In this document: positions 34,909-43,840 of the stretch, piece by piece
Layout of the letters: each line of letters opens with the position of its first letter
How positions within the stretch are numbered: the stretch's first letter is position 1
NCBI GenBank assembly: GCA_046710535.1
Contig: JBKEHH010000011.1
Coordinates: forward strand, 1-64,000
Direction of reading: 5' to 3'
Length of the DNA: 64,000 nucleotides
Source: CAWVSB01 sp046710535
GTDB taxonomy: Bacteria; Pseudomonadota; Gammaproteobacteria; Pseudomonadales; CAWVSB01
Made by a program: the position numbers and the translations under genes
Notes under the pieces: model-generated
Seen by the model: the letters and a program-made list of their open reading frames with translations, nothing else
The model's database searches: none
What the model was told of the DNA's origin: nothing

Positions 34909-35841
34909 ATGCCTTTAGATCCTACTGCAAAATCGTTATTGGATGTGATTAATTCATTGGATACCGCTCCGATGGCTGAAAAGACGCCACAAATGATGCG
35001 CGGCGAGATGAAATTACCAGCCGATGAAAATCCTGTCGCAATGGCTCAGGTTGAGGATGTAGTGATTGCAGGCAGTGCTTCGTCTATCGATGCTAGGGTT
35101 TATGTGCCTCATAGTAATGTTGATCAGTTGCCACTTTGCCTGTTTTATCATGGTGGCGGTTTTGTGGTTGGCGATTTGGCTGACTATGACAGTTGGTGTC
35201 GCCGCGTCGCAGATAAAACAGGCGCTATTATTATTTCAGTTAACTATGCCTTGGCGCCTGAATATAAATTTCCGCAAGGCCCCGATGATTGTTATCAAGC
35301 GCTATTATGGGCTGAGTCCAATGCAGTTAATTATGGTGGCGATAAACGAAAAATAGCCGTAATGGGCGATAGTGCTGGCGGCTGCATGGCGGCGGTTGTC
35401 TGTCAGCGGGCCTTAGCCGAACAAGGCCCAGCTATTTGTCATCAAGTATTAATTTATCCGGTAACAGATTTTAATTTTGACACTATGTCGTATATTAATA
35501 ACGCTGAGGGATATTTTTTAACTCGTGAGCTAATGCAGTGGTTTTGGAATCACTATTTGGAAAACACTGAGCAAGGTGCTTTGTCGTATGCATCCCCCAT
35601 TCGAAGTGAAAGCTTAAGTGGTTTGCCTAGTGCAACGGTGATTACGGCTGAATATGATCCTTTGTTAGATGAAGGAAAAAATTATTCTGACAAGCTATGC
35701 GCCCATGGAGTTAGTACCACCTACCGTCTGTGTAAAGGTATGTTTCATGGCTTTGTTAGTTTTATTAATATGTTGGAACAGGCAGATCAGTCGATAGATT
35801 TTATTGCCAGCCAGTTGCAACAGTCATTTAGCGAGGCTTAG
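34909..35841 (+). CDS. Alpha/beta-hydrolase, hormone-sensitive-lipase (HSL) family
   Basis: 310 residues. HSL-family oxyanion motif HGGGFVVGDLADYD, nucleophile elbow MGDSAGGCMA, acidic residue in AEYDPLLDEG and catalytic His in MFHGFVSF. These cytoplasmic esterases split short-chain or bulky esters. It lies between two SDR genes that look like hydroxysteroid dehydrogenases (12- and 8-base gaps), suggesting a cassette that frees a steroid from an ester and then oxidises it. The substrate is inferred only from this position. Confidence 0.85.
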   Translation: MPLDPTAKSLLDVINSLDTAPMAEKTPQMMRGEMKLPADENPVAMAQVEDVVIAGSASSIDARVYVPHSNVDQLPLCLFYHGGGFVVGDLADYDSWCRRVADKTGAIIISVNYALAPEYKFPQGPDDCYQALLWAESNAVNYGGDKRKIAVMGDSAGGCMAAVVCQRALAEQGPAICHQVLIYPVTDFNFDTMSYINNAEGYFLTRELMQWFWNHYLENTEQGALSYASPIRSESLSGLPSATVITAEYDPLLDEGKNYSDKLCAHGVSTTYRLCKGMFHGFVSFINMLEQADQSIDFIASQLQQSFSEA

Positions 35842-35849
35842 TAAGCGCT

Positions 35850-36614
35850 ATGGGTCTTTATGCCTTAACGGGTGGTGCTACTGGCATTGGGGCGGCTATT
35901 AAACAGCAGCTAATTGACCAAGGGCATCAGCTTATTGTTGTTGATATAAAAGATGCTGATATTATCGCAGACCTTGCTACTGCTGCTGGCAGAGGTAAGG
36001 CTATTGCGGCGATAAAGGCCGCTGCACCAGATGGTCTTGATGGTTTTGTACCCTGCGCGGGCATAGCGCCAGTTGTTACCCCTCCATCGCTTATCGTCAG
36101 CGTAAACTTTTTTGGTGCCATAAATTTGGTCGAAGGCTTGAAGCCATTGCTGGTAAAACGCTCAGGCTCGGTAGTGTTGGTGTCGTCTAGCTCGGCTCCC
36201 ATGGGCTCAGATGAGCAAACAGTTGATGCCATGCTTGAGGGTGATGAAAGTGCAGCGTGTAAAAGGGCCGATGAAGTTGCTATAGGCCAAAGTGCCTACG
36301 GAGCATCAAAGCTAGCGTTGGCGCGCTGGATGCGCAGAAATACGGCTGAATATGCGCAAGCAGGAATACGAATAAATGCCGTTGCGCCAGGCGTTATTCA
36401 AACGCCAATGACTGATCAAGTTGCAGCTGATCCAGAATATGGTCAGCTAATTAAAGATTTTGCAGCTTCTATCCCAGTTGGTCGCTCAGGAACGCCACAG
36501 GATATTGCTAATGCTGTGTGCTTTATGTTGAGCGACAAAGCATCATTTATGGCGGGGTCTGTTATGTTCGTAGATGGCGGCCATGATGCAATGCTGCGTT
36601 CAGACCAGTTTTAA
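35850..36614 (+). CDS. SDR resembling 3alpha-hydroxysteroid dehydrogenase/carbonyl reductase
   Basis: 254 residues. It aligns along most of its length with Comamonas 3alpha-HSD/CR as I know it: GGATGIGAAIKQQL, VVDIKDADIIADLAT, PCAGIAP in place of NNAG, VSVNFFGA, active site SAYGASKLA, APGVIQTPM and the ending FVDGGHDAMLRSDQF. The NNAG-to-CAG change is a hallmark of that branch. Expected role: oxidation of the 3alpha-hydroxyl of steroids such as bile acids or androsterone, the entry step of degradation. It is the last gene of a three-gene unit. Confidence 0.85.
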   Translation: MGLYALTGGATGIGAAIKQQLIDQGHQLIVVDIKDADIIADLATAAGRGKAIAAIKAAAPDGLDGFVPCAGIAPVVTPPSLIVSVNFFGAINLVEGLKPLLVKRSGSVVLVSSSSAPMGSDEQTVDAMLEGDESAACKRADEVAIGQSAYGASKLALARWMRRNTAEYAQAGIRINAVAPGVIQTPMTDQVAADPEYGQLIKDFAASIPVGRSGTPQDIANAVCFMLSDKASFMAGSVMFVDGGHDAMLRSDQF

Positions 36615-36622
36615 GACGTGAT

Positions 36623-37138
36623 TCAATATTCGTCGTAATACATAAACGGGCCGCTGTTAAGGTAAGGTTCCATTGTCTTGGCAGCGTTATCATAAATTAC
36701 CTGTATATCGATTGGCGCGTTGCCAGCAGCACGGCGCGACAGCATCGTTACCGGGAATAAAAAATGCTGTGTTTCACGATATTGCAGGGCTTTGCTGCGG
36801 CCCAGCTTGTCTTCATAGATAACCCAGTGCAGGCCCAGCTCTTTGGCCATTATGTCACCTAGTGCCACCCCCATAGCTTGCATCATCTCAGCGTCTTTTT
36901 TATTGACAAAGTGCTGGTCTAATAGGCGCTGCATGTTTGCGATGTCGGTTAAGTCGGCCCGCAAATTAGATCCCGTATTAAGCTTTAGTAGATCGTCTAC
37001 CTTAGCTTTCTGAGCATTCATAGCATTGGTGTGCAGTGGCCATAAACTTTCAAGTTTGTATTTGTCTTCGCTTTGCACAGTATTACTGGCAAATAACACG
37101 CATAAAATAGTGGCGATAAAACTGTTTTTTAGCGGCAC
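36623..37138 (-). CDS. Secreted protein with a DUF3806-like domain
   Basis: 171 residues. A signal peptide is clear (MPLKNSFIATILCVLFAS, cleavage near residue 23). The mature part is helical and then carries ALGDIMAKELGLHWVIYEDKLGRSKALQYR, split by turns, which matches what I recall of DUF3806. No catalytic residues are evident. It is convergent with the HSD cassette (8-base gap). Probably periplasmic; function unknown. Confidence 0.65.
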   Translation of the reverse strand: MPLKNSFIATILCVLFASNTVQSEDKYKLESLWPLHTNAMNAQKAKVDDLLKLNTGSNLRADLTDIANMQRLLDQHFVNKKDAEMMQAMGVALGDIMAKELGLHWVIYEDKLGRSKALQYRETQHFLFPVTMLSRRAAGNAPIDIQVIYDNAAKTMEPYLNSGPFMYYDEY

Positions 37139-37344
37139 AGTTATCCTCCTTTGCTCGGTTGTCTCTTATAGTTTACTAGGACTGTTTTTATTAGACCGTT
37201 AGTATACTAAAAATATCCCTGTGATAGCCTTAATAATCAATAGATATAGGCATTTACTAATATATTGATGGGCGGGTGTTTTGCTTGTGCTGAGTACAGT
37301 GCGCTAGTAATATATCGGCCTTTTCTACGCGACGGAGTCAGGGC

Positions 37345-38226
37345 ATGATAAAGGGCAGTATGGTAGCCTTGGTAACACCAATGGAAAGCACCGGAGCAAT
37401 AGACTGGCAGGCTTTGTCGCGGCTAGTAGAATGGCATGTTCAATCTGGTACAGCAGCAATAGTTGCAGTTGGTACTAGCGGCGAGTCGGCGACTTTAGGT
37501 GTTCCCGAGCATTGTGCGGTAATAACAGCAGTCGTTGAAAAAGTTGCGGGGCGCATACCGGTTATTGCGGGCACTGGCGCCAATTCTACCGCCGAGGCAA
37601 TTATTCTAACCAGAGCGGCTAAAGATGCTGGCGCCGATGCGGCTTTATTAGTTACCCCTTATTACAACAAACCTACTCAAGAAGGCTTGTATCTGCATCA
37701 TAAAGCGATAGCAGAAGCAGTAGCTATAGATCAGATTTTATATAATGTTCCTGGTCGCACCGCCTGCGATATGCAACCTGAAACAGCGGTGCGCTTGTCC
37801 CAGATTAGCAATATTATTGGCATCAAAGAGGCTACCGGTGATCTAAGCAGAATAGATATGTTGGTTAATCAAACACCAGAAGATTTTGCTTTGTATTCTG
37901 GCGATGATGCAACGGCGATGGACTTTATTTTGGCAGGTGGTCACGGTGATATATCAGTGACAGCGAATGTCGCTCCCAAAGAAATGGCTGAAATGTGTGC
38001 TTTGGCTATAGCCGGCGACCGCGCTGGGGCAGAGGCGATAAATAAGCCTCTATTGTTATTGCACGACAGGTTATTTTTAGAGTCTAACCCAATACCAGCT
38101 AAATGGGCTTTGGCTGAAATGGGTATGATTGATTATGGTATTCGTCTACCGCTAACCATATTAGACACGCAGTATCACTTGCCAGTGCGCGAAGCATTGC
38201 AGCAAGCGGGCATTTCGCTTAAATAA
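37345..38226 (+). CDS. dapA: 4-hydroxy-tetrahydrodipicolinate synthase
   Basis: 293 residues, the first committed enzyme of lysine/diaminopimelate synthesis, condensing pyruvate with aspartate semialdehyde. The Schiff-base Lys is in IIGIKEATGDL, the catalytic Tyr in ILYNVPGRTACD and TSGE (GTSGESATL) binds pyruvate. GGAG lies eight bases before the ATG. Followed after 10 bases by bamC, the usual gammaproteobacterial order. Three further dap genes lie at 55827-58011 and 60596-61789. Confidence 0.97.
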   Translation: MIKGSMVALVTPMESTGAIDWQALSRLVEWHVQSGTAAIVAVGTSGESATLGVPEHCAVITAVVEKVAGRIPVIAGTGANSTAEAIILTRAAKDAGADAALLVTPYYNKPTQEGLYLHHKAIAEAVAIDQILYNVPGRTACDMQPETAVRLSQISNIIGIKEATGDLSRIDMLVNQTPEDFALYSGDDATAMDFILAGGHGDISVTANVAPKEMAEMCALAIAGDRAGAEAINKPLLLLHDRLFLESNPIPAKWALAEMGMIDYGIRLPLTILDTQYHLPVREALQQAGISLK

Positions 38227-38236
38227 AAGGATAAAC

Positions 38237-39289
38237 ATGGTACATAGTAAGCGTCTATTATTGGCTTTAGTAACACCGTTGGTGTTTTCTGGTTGTGGTG
38301 TATTTGGCGGTGAGTTTTTCAGAGATCGCAGTGGCGATTATCGCAACGCCGAGTCAACACCGGCGCTAACTATTCCACCAAACTTAGATAGCAGTTCGAT
38401 CAATAGCTACTACCCTATTCCTGAAATTGGGCCAAATGCGCCATTGTCTTCTAATTTTGAAGTACCAAGACCGATGCGTCTGGCGGGTAATAATGAAGAT
38501 TCTATTAAAATTAAATCCCTTGATAATCAGCGCTGGATTTTAGCCAGTATGGCGCCGGGCCAAGTATGGCCAAGACTGCGAGATTTTTTAATTACTCGCC
38601 GTATCGGTTTGGCTAGTGAAAACGGTGCCACCGGCATCATTGAATCTAATTGGCTAACTAAGGCTGACGATGACCCATATCGTGAGCGTTACAAAATTGC
38701 AGTAGTACAAGGCTTACAGCGTAACAGTTCAGAAATATCGGTATTACAATATCAAGAAGAGAAAGTAGGTGTAGCGGGTGCTATCAGCTGGAATGAACGC
38801 TCAGTTGATGCAGCCAGGGAAAAAATTGTACTTGATGAGTTTGCACGGTATTTAGCCGAAACCATCGATGCAACTAGCTCGGTATCACTGAAAGCTCAAG
38901 GTATTAATACGGCTAGAAGAATGTATTTAGTGAGTGGTGAAGCGCCAATTTTGCGATTTGATTTAGCGCGTGACAGAGGCTGGGCATCAGTTAACTTTGC
39001 TCTTGGTAAAGCTGGTTTTACGGTTAATGACATGGATTCAAGTCTGGGGGCTTTTTATGTCACCTATGGTGGGCCACAAGATGAGCTTGAAAAAGAAACC
39101 TCGTTTTGGAGTTATTTAAACCCATTTGCCTGGGGTGATGATGACGAATGGCCGCCGACTGATTATCGTATTCGAATGACTGATGGTAGTAATGATGGCT
39201 GGTTAGAGCTGCGGGTTGAAAAAGACGCCGAGCAAAACCCTAATGAATTCGAAATGATGCTTAATGAAATCAAAGGAGACATGAGCTAA
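38237..39289 (+). CDS. bamC: Outer-membrane assembly lipoprotein BamC
   Basis: 350 residues. A lipoprotein signal ends at Cys20 (LVTPLVFSGC). The following unstructured stretch (TPALTIPPNLDSSS) is the segment that contacts BamD in E. coli, and two helix-grip domains follow, one around ILASMAPGQVWPRLRDFL and one around ILRFDLARDRGWASVNFAL. BamC is an accessory part of the outer-membrane protein insertion machine. The dapA-bamC order confirms it. Four bases separate it from the MBL gene. Confidence 0.92.
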   Translation: MVHSKRLLLALVTPLVFSGCGVFGGEFFRDRSGDYRNAESTPALTIPPNLDSSSINSYYPIPEIGPNAPLSSNFEVPRPMRLAGNNEDSIKIKSLDNQRWILASMAPGQVWPRLRDFLITRRIGLASENGATGIIESNWLTKADDDPYRERYKIAVVQGLQRNSSEISVLQYQEEKVGVAGAISWNERSVDAAREKIVLDEFARYLAETIDATSSVSLKAQGINTARRMYLVSGEAPILRFDLARDRGWASVNFALGKAGFTVNDMDSSLGAFYVTYGGPQDELEKETSFWSYLNPFAWGDDDEWPPTDYRIRMTDGSNDGWLELRVEKDAEQNPNEFEMMLNEIKGDMS

Positions 39290-39293
39290 TTAC

Positions 39294-40046
39294 ATGCGTT
39301 TAGCATCTTTAGGTAGTGGCAGCAAAGGTAACGCTACCTTAGTAGAGTCTGATAACACCTGCATATTAATTGATTGCGGCTTCTCGCTGAAGGAAACCAC
39401 CAAGCGCCTAAGCCGTCTTGGGCGCAGCGTTGAAGATCTTGATGCAGTTCTGGTTACCCACGAACATTCTGATCATATTAAAGGCGTGGCTGTCTTAGCT
39501 AAGAAGCACAAAGTACCGGTGTATATGAGTCACGGCACCGCTAGCTCACAAAAAGAACTAGCCTTTGAGGTGGAAAGAATAAATTGCCACGGCAGTTTTA
39601 CGATTGGCGATATTGATGTCCATCCGGTGCCTGTTCCTCATGATGCCAGAGAGCCTTGCCAATTTGTATTTTCGCAAAATAATTTTCGGCTTGGAGTGCT
39701 GACTGATTTGGGTCATATCTCGTCTATAGTTTTCGACCAATACAAAGATTGTGACTTATTATTGGTTGAGGCTAATCACGACGTTGAGATGTTGTACCAA
39801 GGCCCTTATCCAGAGAGTTTAAAACAGCGAGTCGCCGGTGATTGGGGGCATTTATCCAATCGTCAAACGATGGATTTTTTGCAGGCTATTAATCATGATC
39901 GCTTACAGAAAGTAGTCTTAGGTCATATTAGTGAAACCAATAATTCTACTCGCTTGGTTGAAGGCTGCTTATCTAATGTGAGTAAATTGCAAGCAGATGT
40001 CGTGTTGGCTGATCAGAATGATGGTTCCCATTGGTTATTTTTATAA
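39294..40046 (+). CDS. Metallo-beta-lactamase-fold hydrolase, YycJ/WalJ-like
   Basis: 250 residues. The N-terminus MRLASLGSGSKGNATLV and IDCGFS, metal motif VTHEHSDHIKG, DLGHIS and GHISETNNS are those of the YycJ/WalJ exonuclease-like MBL group. Such proteins are thought to act on nucleic acid ends or cyclic phosphates, but the role in proteobacteria is unclear. It is co-transcribed with dapA-bamC by spacing; an MBL gene at this place is common in gammaproteobacteria. Confidence 0.87.
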   Translation: MRLASLGSGSKGNATLVESDNTCILIDCGFSLKETTKRLSRLGRSVEDLDAVLVTHEHSDHIKGVAVLAKKHKVPVYMSHGTASSQKELAFEVERINCHGSFTIGDIDVHPVPVPHDAREPCQFVFSQNNFRLGVLTDLGHISSIVFDQYKDCDLLLVEANHDVEMLYQGPYPESLKQRVAGDWGHLSNRQTMDFLQAINHDRLQKVVLGHISETNNSTRLVEGCLSNVSKLQADVVLADQNDGSHWLFL

Positions 40047-40065
40047 TTAGCTAAGGATGCTTGTT

Positions 40066-41319
40066 ATGTCTTACTGGTTGTTGTCTTTAGGTCTGTTGAG
40101 TTTGATTTTTACTTTGATGGCGCTCTACCCAGCGCGCAGGCTTGGTTTTTTCATGCCATTATATTTCTTCTCGTCATTGTTGCAGGGTGAATTAGCTCCT
40201 TGGCATTTGTTATTGCAAATGCCCTTAGCTTTATGGATGGCTAATAGGGGTGGGCTTGAGAGTGTATACGGTCAACTGGGCTTAGTGTTTTATGTGCTGT
40301 CTTGGCTTGGCTTGGTGCTAGTGATGATTAGAGCCAAAGGCTCTGAAAAGACATTGGAAGGTGCCTTAGTAGAAGGGCTGGGCGAAAATTACTTGGCGAC
40401 TATTGATAGTACTCGTCAGCAGTTAGTTAATGCGCCGTTAAAATTAAGTCACTGGCTGATGCCGTTTAAGTTCAGCCGGAAAGGGGTTAAGTGTCAGTAC
40501 AATATCGCCTATGGTGAGGCGAGCAAGCGTAATTTACTCGACGTTTATTATCCTGAAAGTGAAGCCGACAAACTCCGACCGGTGTTGATTCAAATACACG
40601 GTGGTGCATGGATAATAGGCCATAAACAACAGCAGGCCATGCCACTTATTCACCATTTGGTTAGCCGAGGTTGGGTCTGTGTTTCGATTAACTATCGTCT
40701 TAGTCCCAAGGAAAAATTCCCGGCGCATATTATTGATGTTAAAAAAGCGATTGCTTGGACCAAAAAAAATATTGCCCAATATGGTGGTGATGCAAACTTT
40801 GTTTGTCTGACGGGTGGCAGCGCAGGTGGTCACTTGTCCTCATTAGCAGCGGTTACAGCTAACGCGGCTGAGTTTCAGCCGGGCTTTGAAGATAGCGATA
40901 CGACCGTGCAAGCGGCGGTGCCATTTTATGGCGTGTATGACTGGGTCGACAAAGATGGCTGGCGGCTTGGTACTGATATGCAAGACATGCTAATTAAATA
41001 TGTGATGCCTGAAAATACCCAGCGAGGTGATGCGGTTTGGGAGCATTCCAGTCCTTTGTACCAGGCTGGCAGTCACGCTAATATTCCACCTATGTATTTA
41101 ATTCACGGCGATAATGACTGCTTGGCATGGGTAGAAGATGCACGTTTTATGACGGCCAAGTTAAAACAGGTGTCTGATCAAGCTGTAGCTTATGCGGAGT
41201 TACATGGTGCTCAGCATGCGTTTGAAATTTTCCACTCATTGCGTACTGATATCACCACTAGATCTATTGTTAAGTTTTTAGAGTGGACCTATGCCAACCA
41301 CCTAACCAATAATAAGTGA
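40066..41319 (+). CDS. Membrane-anchored alpha/beta-hydrolase (esterase)
   Basis: About 417 residues. The first 100 contain two or three hydrophobic helices (WLLSLGLLSLIFTLMALYP and LVFYVLSWLGLVLVMIRA). The C-terminal catalytic domain has IQIHGGAWIIG, LTGGSAGGHLSS with the nucleophile Ser, HGDNDCLAWVEDA and HGAQHAFEIF. This is an HSL/BD-FAE-type esterase tethered to the membrane. I chose the ATG at 40066 because AAGGA lies eight bases before it; the ATG at 40057 overlaps that site. It precedes the wax ester synthase-like gene by 83 bases, so a role in lipid turnover is plausible. Confidence 0.85.
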   Translation: MSYWLLSLGLLSLIFTLMALYPARRLGFFMPLYFFSSLLQGELAPWHLLLQMPLALWMANRGGLESVYGQLGLVFYVLSWLGLVLVMIRAKGSEKTLEGALVEGLGENYLATIDSTRQQLVNAPLKLSHWLMPFKFSRKGVKCQYNIAYGEASKRNLLDVYYPESEADKLRPVLIQIHGGAWIIGHKQQQAMPLIHHLVSRGWVCVSINYRLSPKEKFPAHIIDVKKAIAWTKKNIAQYGGDANFVCLTGGSAGGHLSSLAAVTANAAEFQPGFEDSDTTVQAAVPFYGVYDWVDKDGWRLGTDMQDMLIKYVMPENTQRGDAVWEHSSPLYQAGSHANIPPMYLIHGDNDCLAWVEDARFMTAKLKQVSDQAVAYAELHGAQHAFEIFHSLRTDITTRSIVKFLEWTYANHLTNNK

Positions 41320-41333
41320 TAATCTTAAGATTA
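41320..41333. promoter_or_regulatory. 14-bp perfect palindrome upstream of the WS/DGAT gene
   Basis: TAATCTTAAGATTA (41320-41333) is a perfect palindrome one base after the esterase stop and 69 bases before the next ATG, followed by another AT-rich near-palindrome (TTAATAAATTATTAA, 41336-41350). It lacks a GC stem or T-run, so an operator is more likely than a terminator. Function inferred. Confidence 0.35.
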
Positions 41334-41402
41334 CCTTAATAAATTATTAATAGTGAATGCGACTAAGACAACTTTGAATCGCTACCGCAAAGGGAATTTA
41401 TA

Positions 41403-43022
41403 ATGAAACAGCTTGGCGTCCTCGACTCAGCGTTTATCAACCTTGAGCAACCCAATACGCCACAACATATCGGTGGACTCGGTATTTACGACCCATCGAC
41501 TGCACCAGATGGGTTTGTACGCTTTAAACAGGTTATATCAAGCTTTGAGCGCCGCTTGGCAACGATGCCACTGTTCCGTACACGTTTAGTTGAAGTGCCG
41601 GGTGGACTAGATAAACCCTACTGGGTACGAGATGAAAACTTTGATGTAGAGTTTCACTTGCGTCATATTGCCTTGCCTCACCCAGGCGACTGGCGTCAGC
41701 TATGTATTCAAGCTGCTAGGCTACATGCGCGGCCCTTAGATATGACCCGACCGTTGTGGGAGGTATATATTATTGAAGGGCTGGATAACATTTCGAATAT
41801 TCCGCAAGGAAGTTTTGCTGTCTATACCAAAATCCATCATTCGATGGTTGACGGTGCAGGCAGTCAAGGTTTTATGGCGGCACTACATGATTTAGAGCCA
41901 GTTCCAGCTCAGCAATTTAAAGCGCTGAATACTGACGAGCAAGGAATATCTGACCGAGAACCTGCTGTCGGTGAATTATTAACCCGCGCAGTTATAAATT
42001 CAGCTAAAGATGCCGTTAGTCTGACTAAGAGTGCAGTTAATCTTACTGGTGATTTAGTTAAAATGGGTTTGGCTTTAGTGCGAGATGAAATGCCAGTACC
42101 CGAAATGTATGCCCCTAAAACTAGGCTAAATAAGCCGGTTGGACCACATCGAGTTTTTGAGTCAGCAACGTTTAAATTACTTGATTTTAAAGCCCTAAAA
42201 AATGCCACTGCAACAACGATAAATGATGTCGCTTTGTCGGTAATAGGTGGTGCAATGCGAAAGTATTTGGAGCATTACAATGAATTACCTGATGAATCGC
42301 TAACCGCTTCATTCCCACTTAATATGCGCTCTCGCCGCAGCCAGTCTAAAGACAATAATCAGGTTGGTTCGGTATTCGCTTCTTTGCATACCAATATTGC
42401 TGACCCTGCAGAGCGTCTGCAAGCGATTCATATAAGTACTCAGGCGGCCAAGCAGTTTGGTGAAAAAAGTCCGCTAGTTGATACCTTGAAGCTGGCGGGT
42501 ATTTTCTCACCATTAGTGACTAAAGCCGCCGTAAGACTATGGTCTGAAAGTGAGATATCCAGCGCTTTGCCAACCAATATTTCTACGGTTATATCAAATG
42601 TGCCAGGCCCCAACTTTGATTTATACTGCGCAGGAGCGAGACTGGTTAGCAATCATGGATTAGGCTTGTTAACGCCGGGCGTTGGCATATTTCAAATGGT
42701 ATACAGCTCTAGTAACATTTTTACTATTTCAGTGTTAGCCGACAGGGATATCATTCCTGATCCTGAGTTTTATCGTCAGTGTATTGAAGAGTCTTTCGCA
42801 GAACATAAAGCGGCCATTCTCGGTAAAACTATGAACAAGACTGTGGTTAAAGGCTCAGCTAAACTAAAACCTAAAGCAAAACCTAAAGCAAAGAACTCTG
42901 TTCCAGCTGATAAAGTATCTGCTAAGAAAAAAACTTCGGTCAGAAAAGTTGTTAGAGAAAATACGTCGCTTAAAAAGAAAAAGGGGCCGCCGACTAAAGT
43001 CGTTGATAAGAAGGTTCAGTAA
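41403..43022 (+). CDS. Wax ester synthase/diacylglycerol O-acyltransferase (WS/DGAT)
   Basis: 539 residues. Catalytic HHxxxDG is intact as KIHHSMVDGAG (about residue 145). The second conserved region is NDVALSVIGGAMRKYL, and PLNMRSR and ISNVPGP are also typical. The enzyme makes wax esters or triacylglycerols from acyl-CoA at the inner membrane, the main bacterial storage lipids. The last 60 or so residues form a Lys/Ala/Pro tail with KPKAK repeats not needed for catalysis; most homologues end near 460-480. GGGAAT gives the ribosome site. The neighbouring membrane esterase could be its counterpart in lipid release. Confidence 0.92.
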   Translation: MKQLGVLDSAFINLEQPNTPQHIGGLGIYDPSTAPDGFVRFKQVISSFERRLATMPLFRTRLVEVPGGLDKPYWVRDENFDVEFHLRHIALPHPGDWRQLCIQAARLHARPLDMTRPLWEVYIIEGLDNISNIPQGSFAVYTKIHHSMVDGAGSQGFMAALHDLEPVPAQQFKALNTDEQGISDREPAVGELLTRAVINSAKDAVSLTKSAVNLTGDLVKMGLALVRDEMPVPEMYAPKTRLNKPVGPHRVFESATFKLLDFKALKNATATTINDVALSVIGGAMRKYLEHYNELPDESLTASFPLNMRSRRSQSKDNNQVGSVFASLHTNIADPAERLQAIHISTQAAKQFGEKSPLVDTLKLAGIFSPLVTKAAVRLWSESEISSALPTNISTVISNVPGPNFDLYCAGARLVSNHGLGLLTPGVGIFQMVYSSSNIFTISVLADRDIIPDPEFYRQCIEESFAEHKAAILGKTMNKTVVKGSAKLKPKAKPKAKNSVPADKVSAKKKTSVRKVVRENTSLKKKKGPPTKVVDKKVQ

Positions 43023-43049
43023 CAGACCGTATTATGTATTAATACCTTG

Positions 43050-43826
43050 CTAGCTATCCAAACTAAATTTATCAGCATCTATATAAGCAGGGAATTTTTG
43101 TTGATAAGTAGTTTGCTCCTCAAGATCAATCGTTTGCGTGTACAGGCCTTCTTTATCGCCACAGTCTTGTACTAACTCGCCTAAATGATTGAACAGCAGT
43201 GAATCACCGCCATAACTTATATCTTTGCCATCTATGCCTACACGGTTAACCCCAATAACATGGCTCTGATTTTCAATCGCCCGTGCAAGTAGTAAATTAC
43301 GCCAGTGCAGACGCCTGCGTGCTGGCCAGTTTGCCACATACAGTAGTAGATCATAATTTTGTTGGTTGCGACTCCATACGGGAAAACGTAAGTCGTAACA
43401 GACTTGTAAGTTTATACGCCAGCCGCGCCAGTTAACAATTTTAAGCTTGTTGCCAGCTTTATACCGCTCATGTTCTCCGGCCATGCTGAATAAGTGCTTT
43501 TTATCGTAATATTCCAAATTTTCGGGCGTAGCAAAAATTAATCGATTATAAATACTGCCGTTTTCTGAAATAGGGATACTGCCGGTAACAGCGCAGTTAT
43601 ACTTCTTTGCAGTATTTCTTAGCCACTTAACACTATTGCCATCCATGGGCTCAGCAATTTTTACGTTATCCATGGTAAAGCCGCTGGTAAACATTTCGGG
43701 CAAAATAATCAAATCTGTTGCTGGTGCTAACCGGCTATTTAACAGCGATGTTATTTGCGCTAGATTTTCATTTGGGTTCTCCCATTGCAAATTGAGTTGG
43801 GCTAAGGAGACGGTTAGTTTTGCCAT
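43050..43826 (-). CDS. Carbon-nitrogen hydrolase, omega-amidase (YafV) type
   Basis: 258 residues from the ATG at 43826 (GGGA seven bases upstream; a TTG at 43838 is rejected). The nitrilase triad is Glu in IILPEMFTSGF, Lys in YYDKKHLFSM and Cys in LQVCYDLRFPVWSR. The sequence matches the YafV/Nit2-like omega-amidases, which hydrolyse alpha-ketoglutaramate or alpha-ketosuccinamate and often serve methionine salvage transamination. It is cytoplasmic. It follows the kinase-like gene by 14 bases on the same strand. Confidence 0.87.
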   Translation of the reverse strand: MAKLTVSLAQLNLQWENPNENLAQITSLLNSRLAPATDLIILPEMFTSGFTMDNVKIAEPMDGNSVKWLRNTAKKYNCAVTGSIPISENGSIYNRLIFATPENLEYYDKKHLFSMAGEHERYKAGNKLKIVNWRGWRINLQVCYDLRFPVWSRNQQNYDLLLYVANWPARRRLHWRNLLLARAIENQSHVIGVNRVGIDGKDISYGGDSLLFNHLGELVQDCGDKEGLYTQTIDLEEQTTYQQKFPAYIDADKFSLDS

Positions 43827-43840
43827 AGTAAATCCCAATG

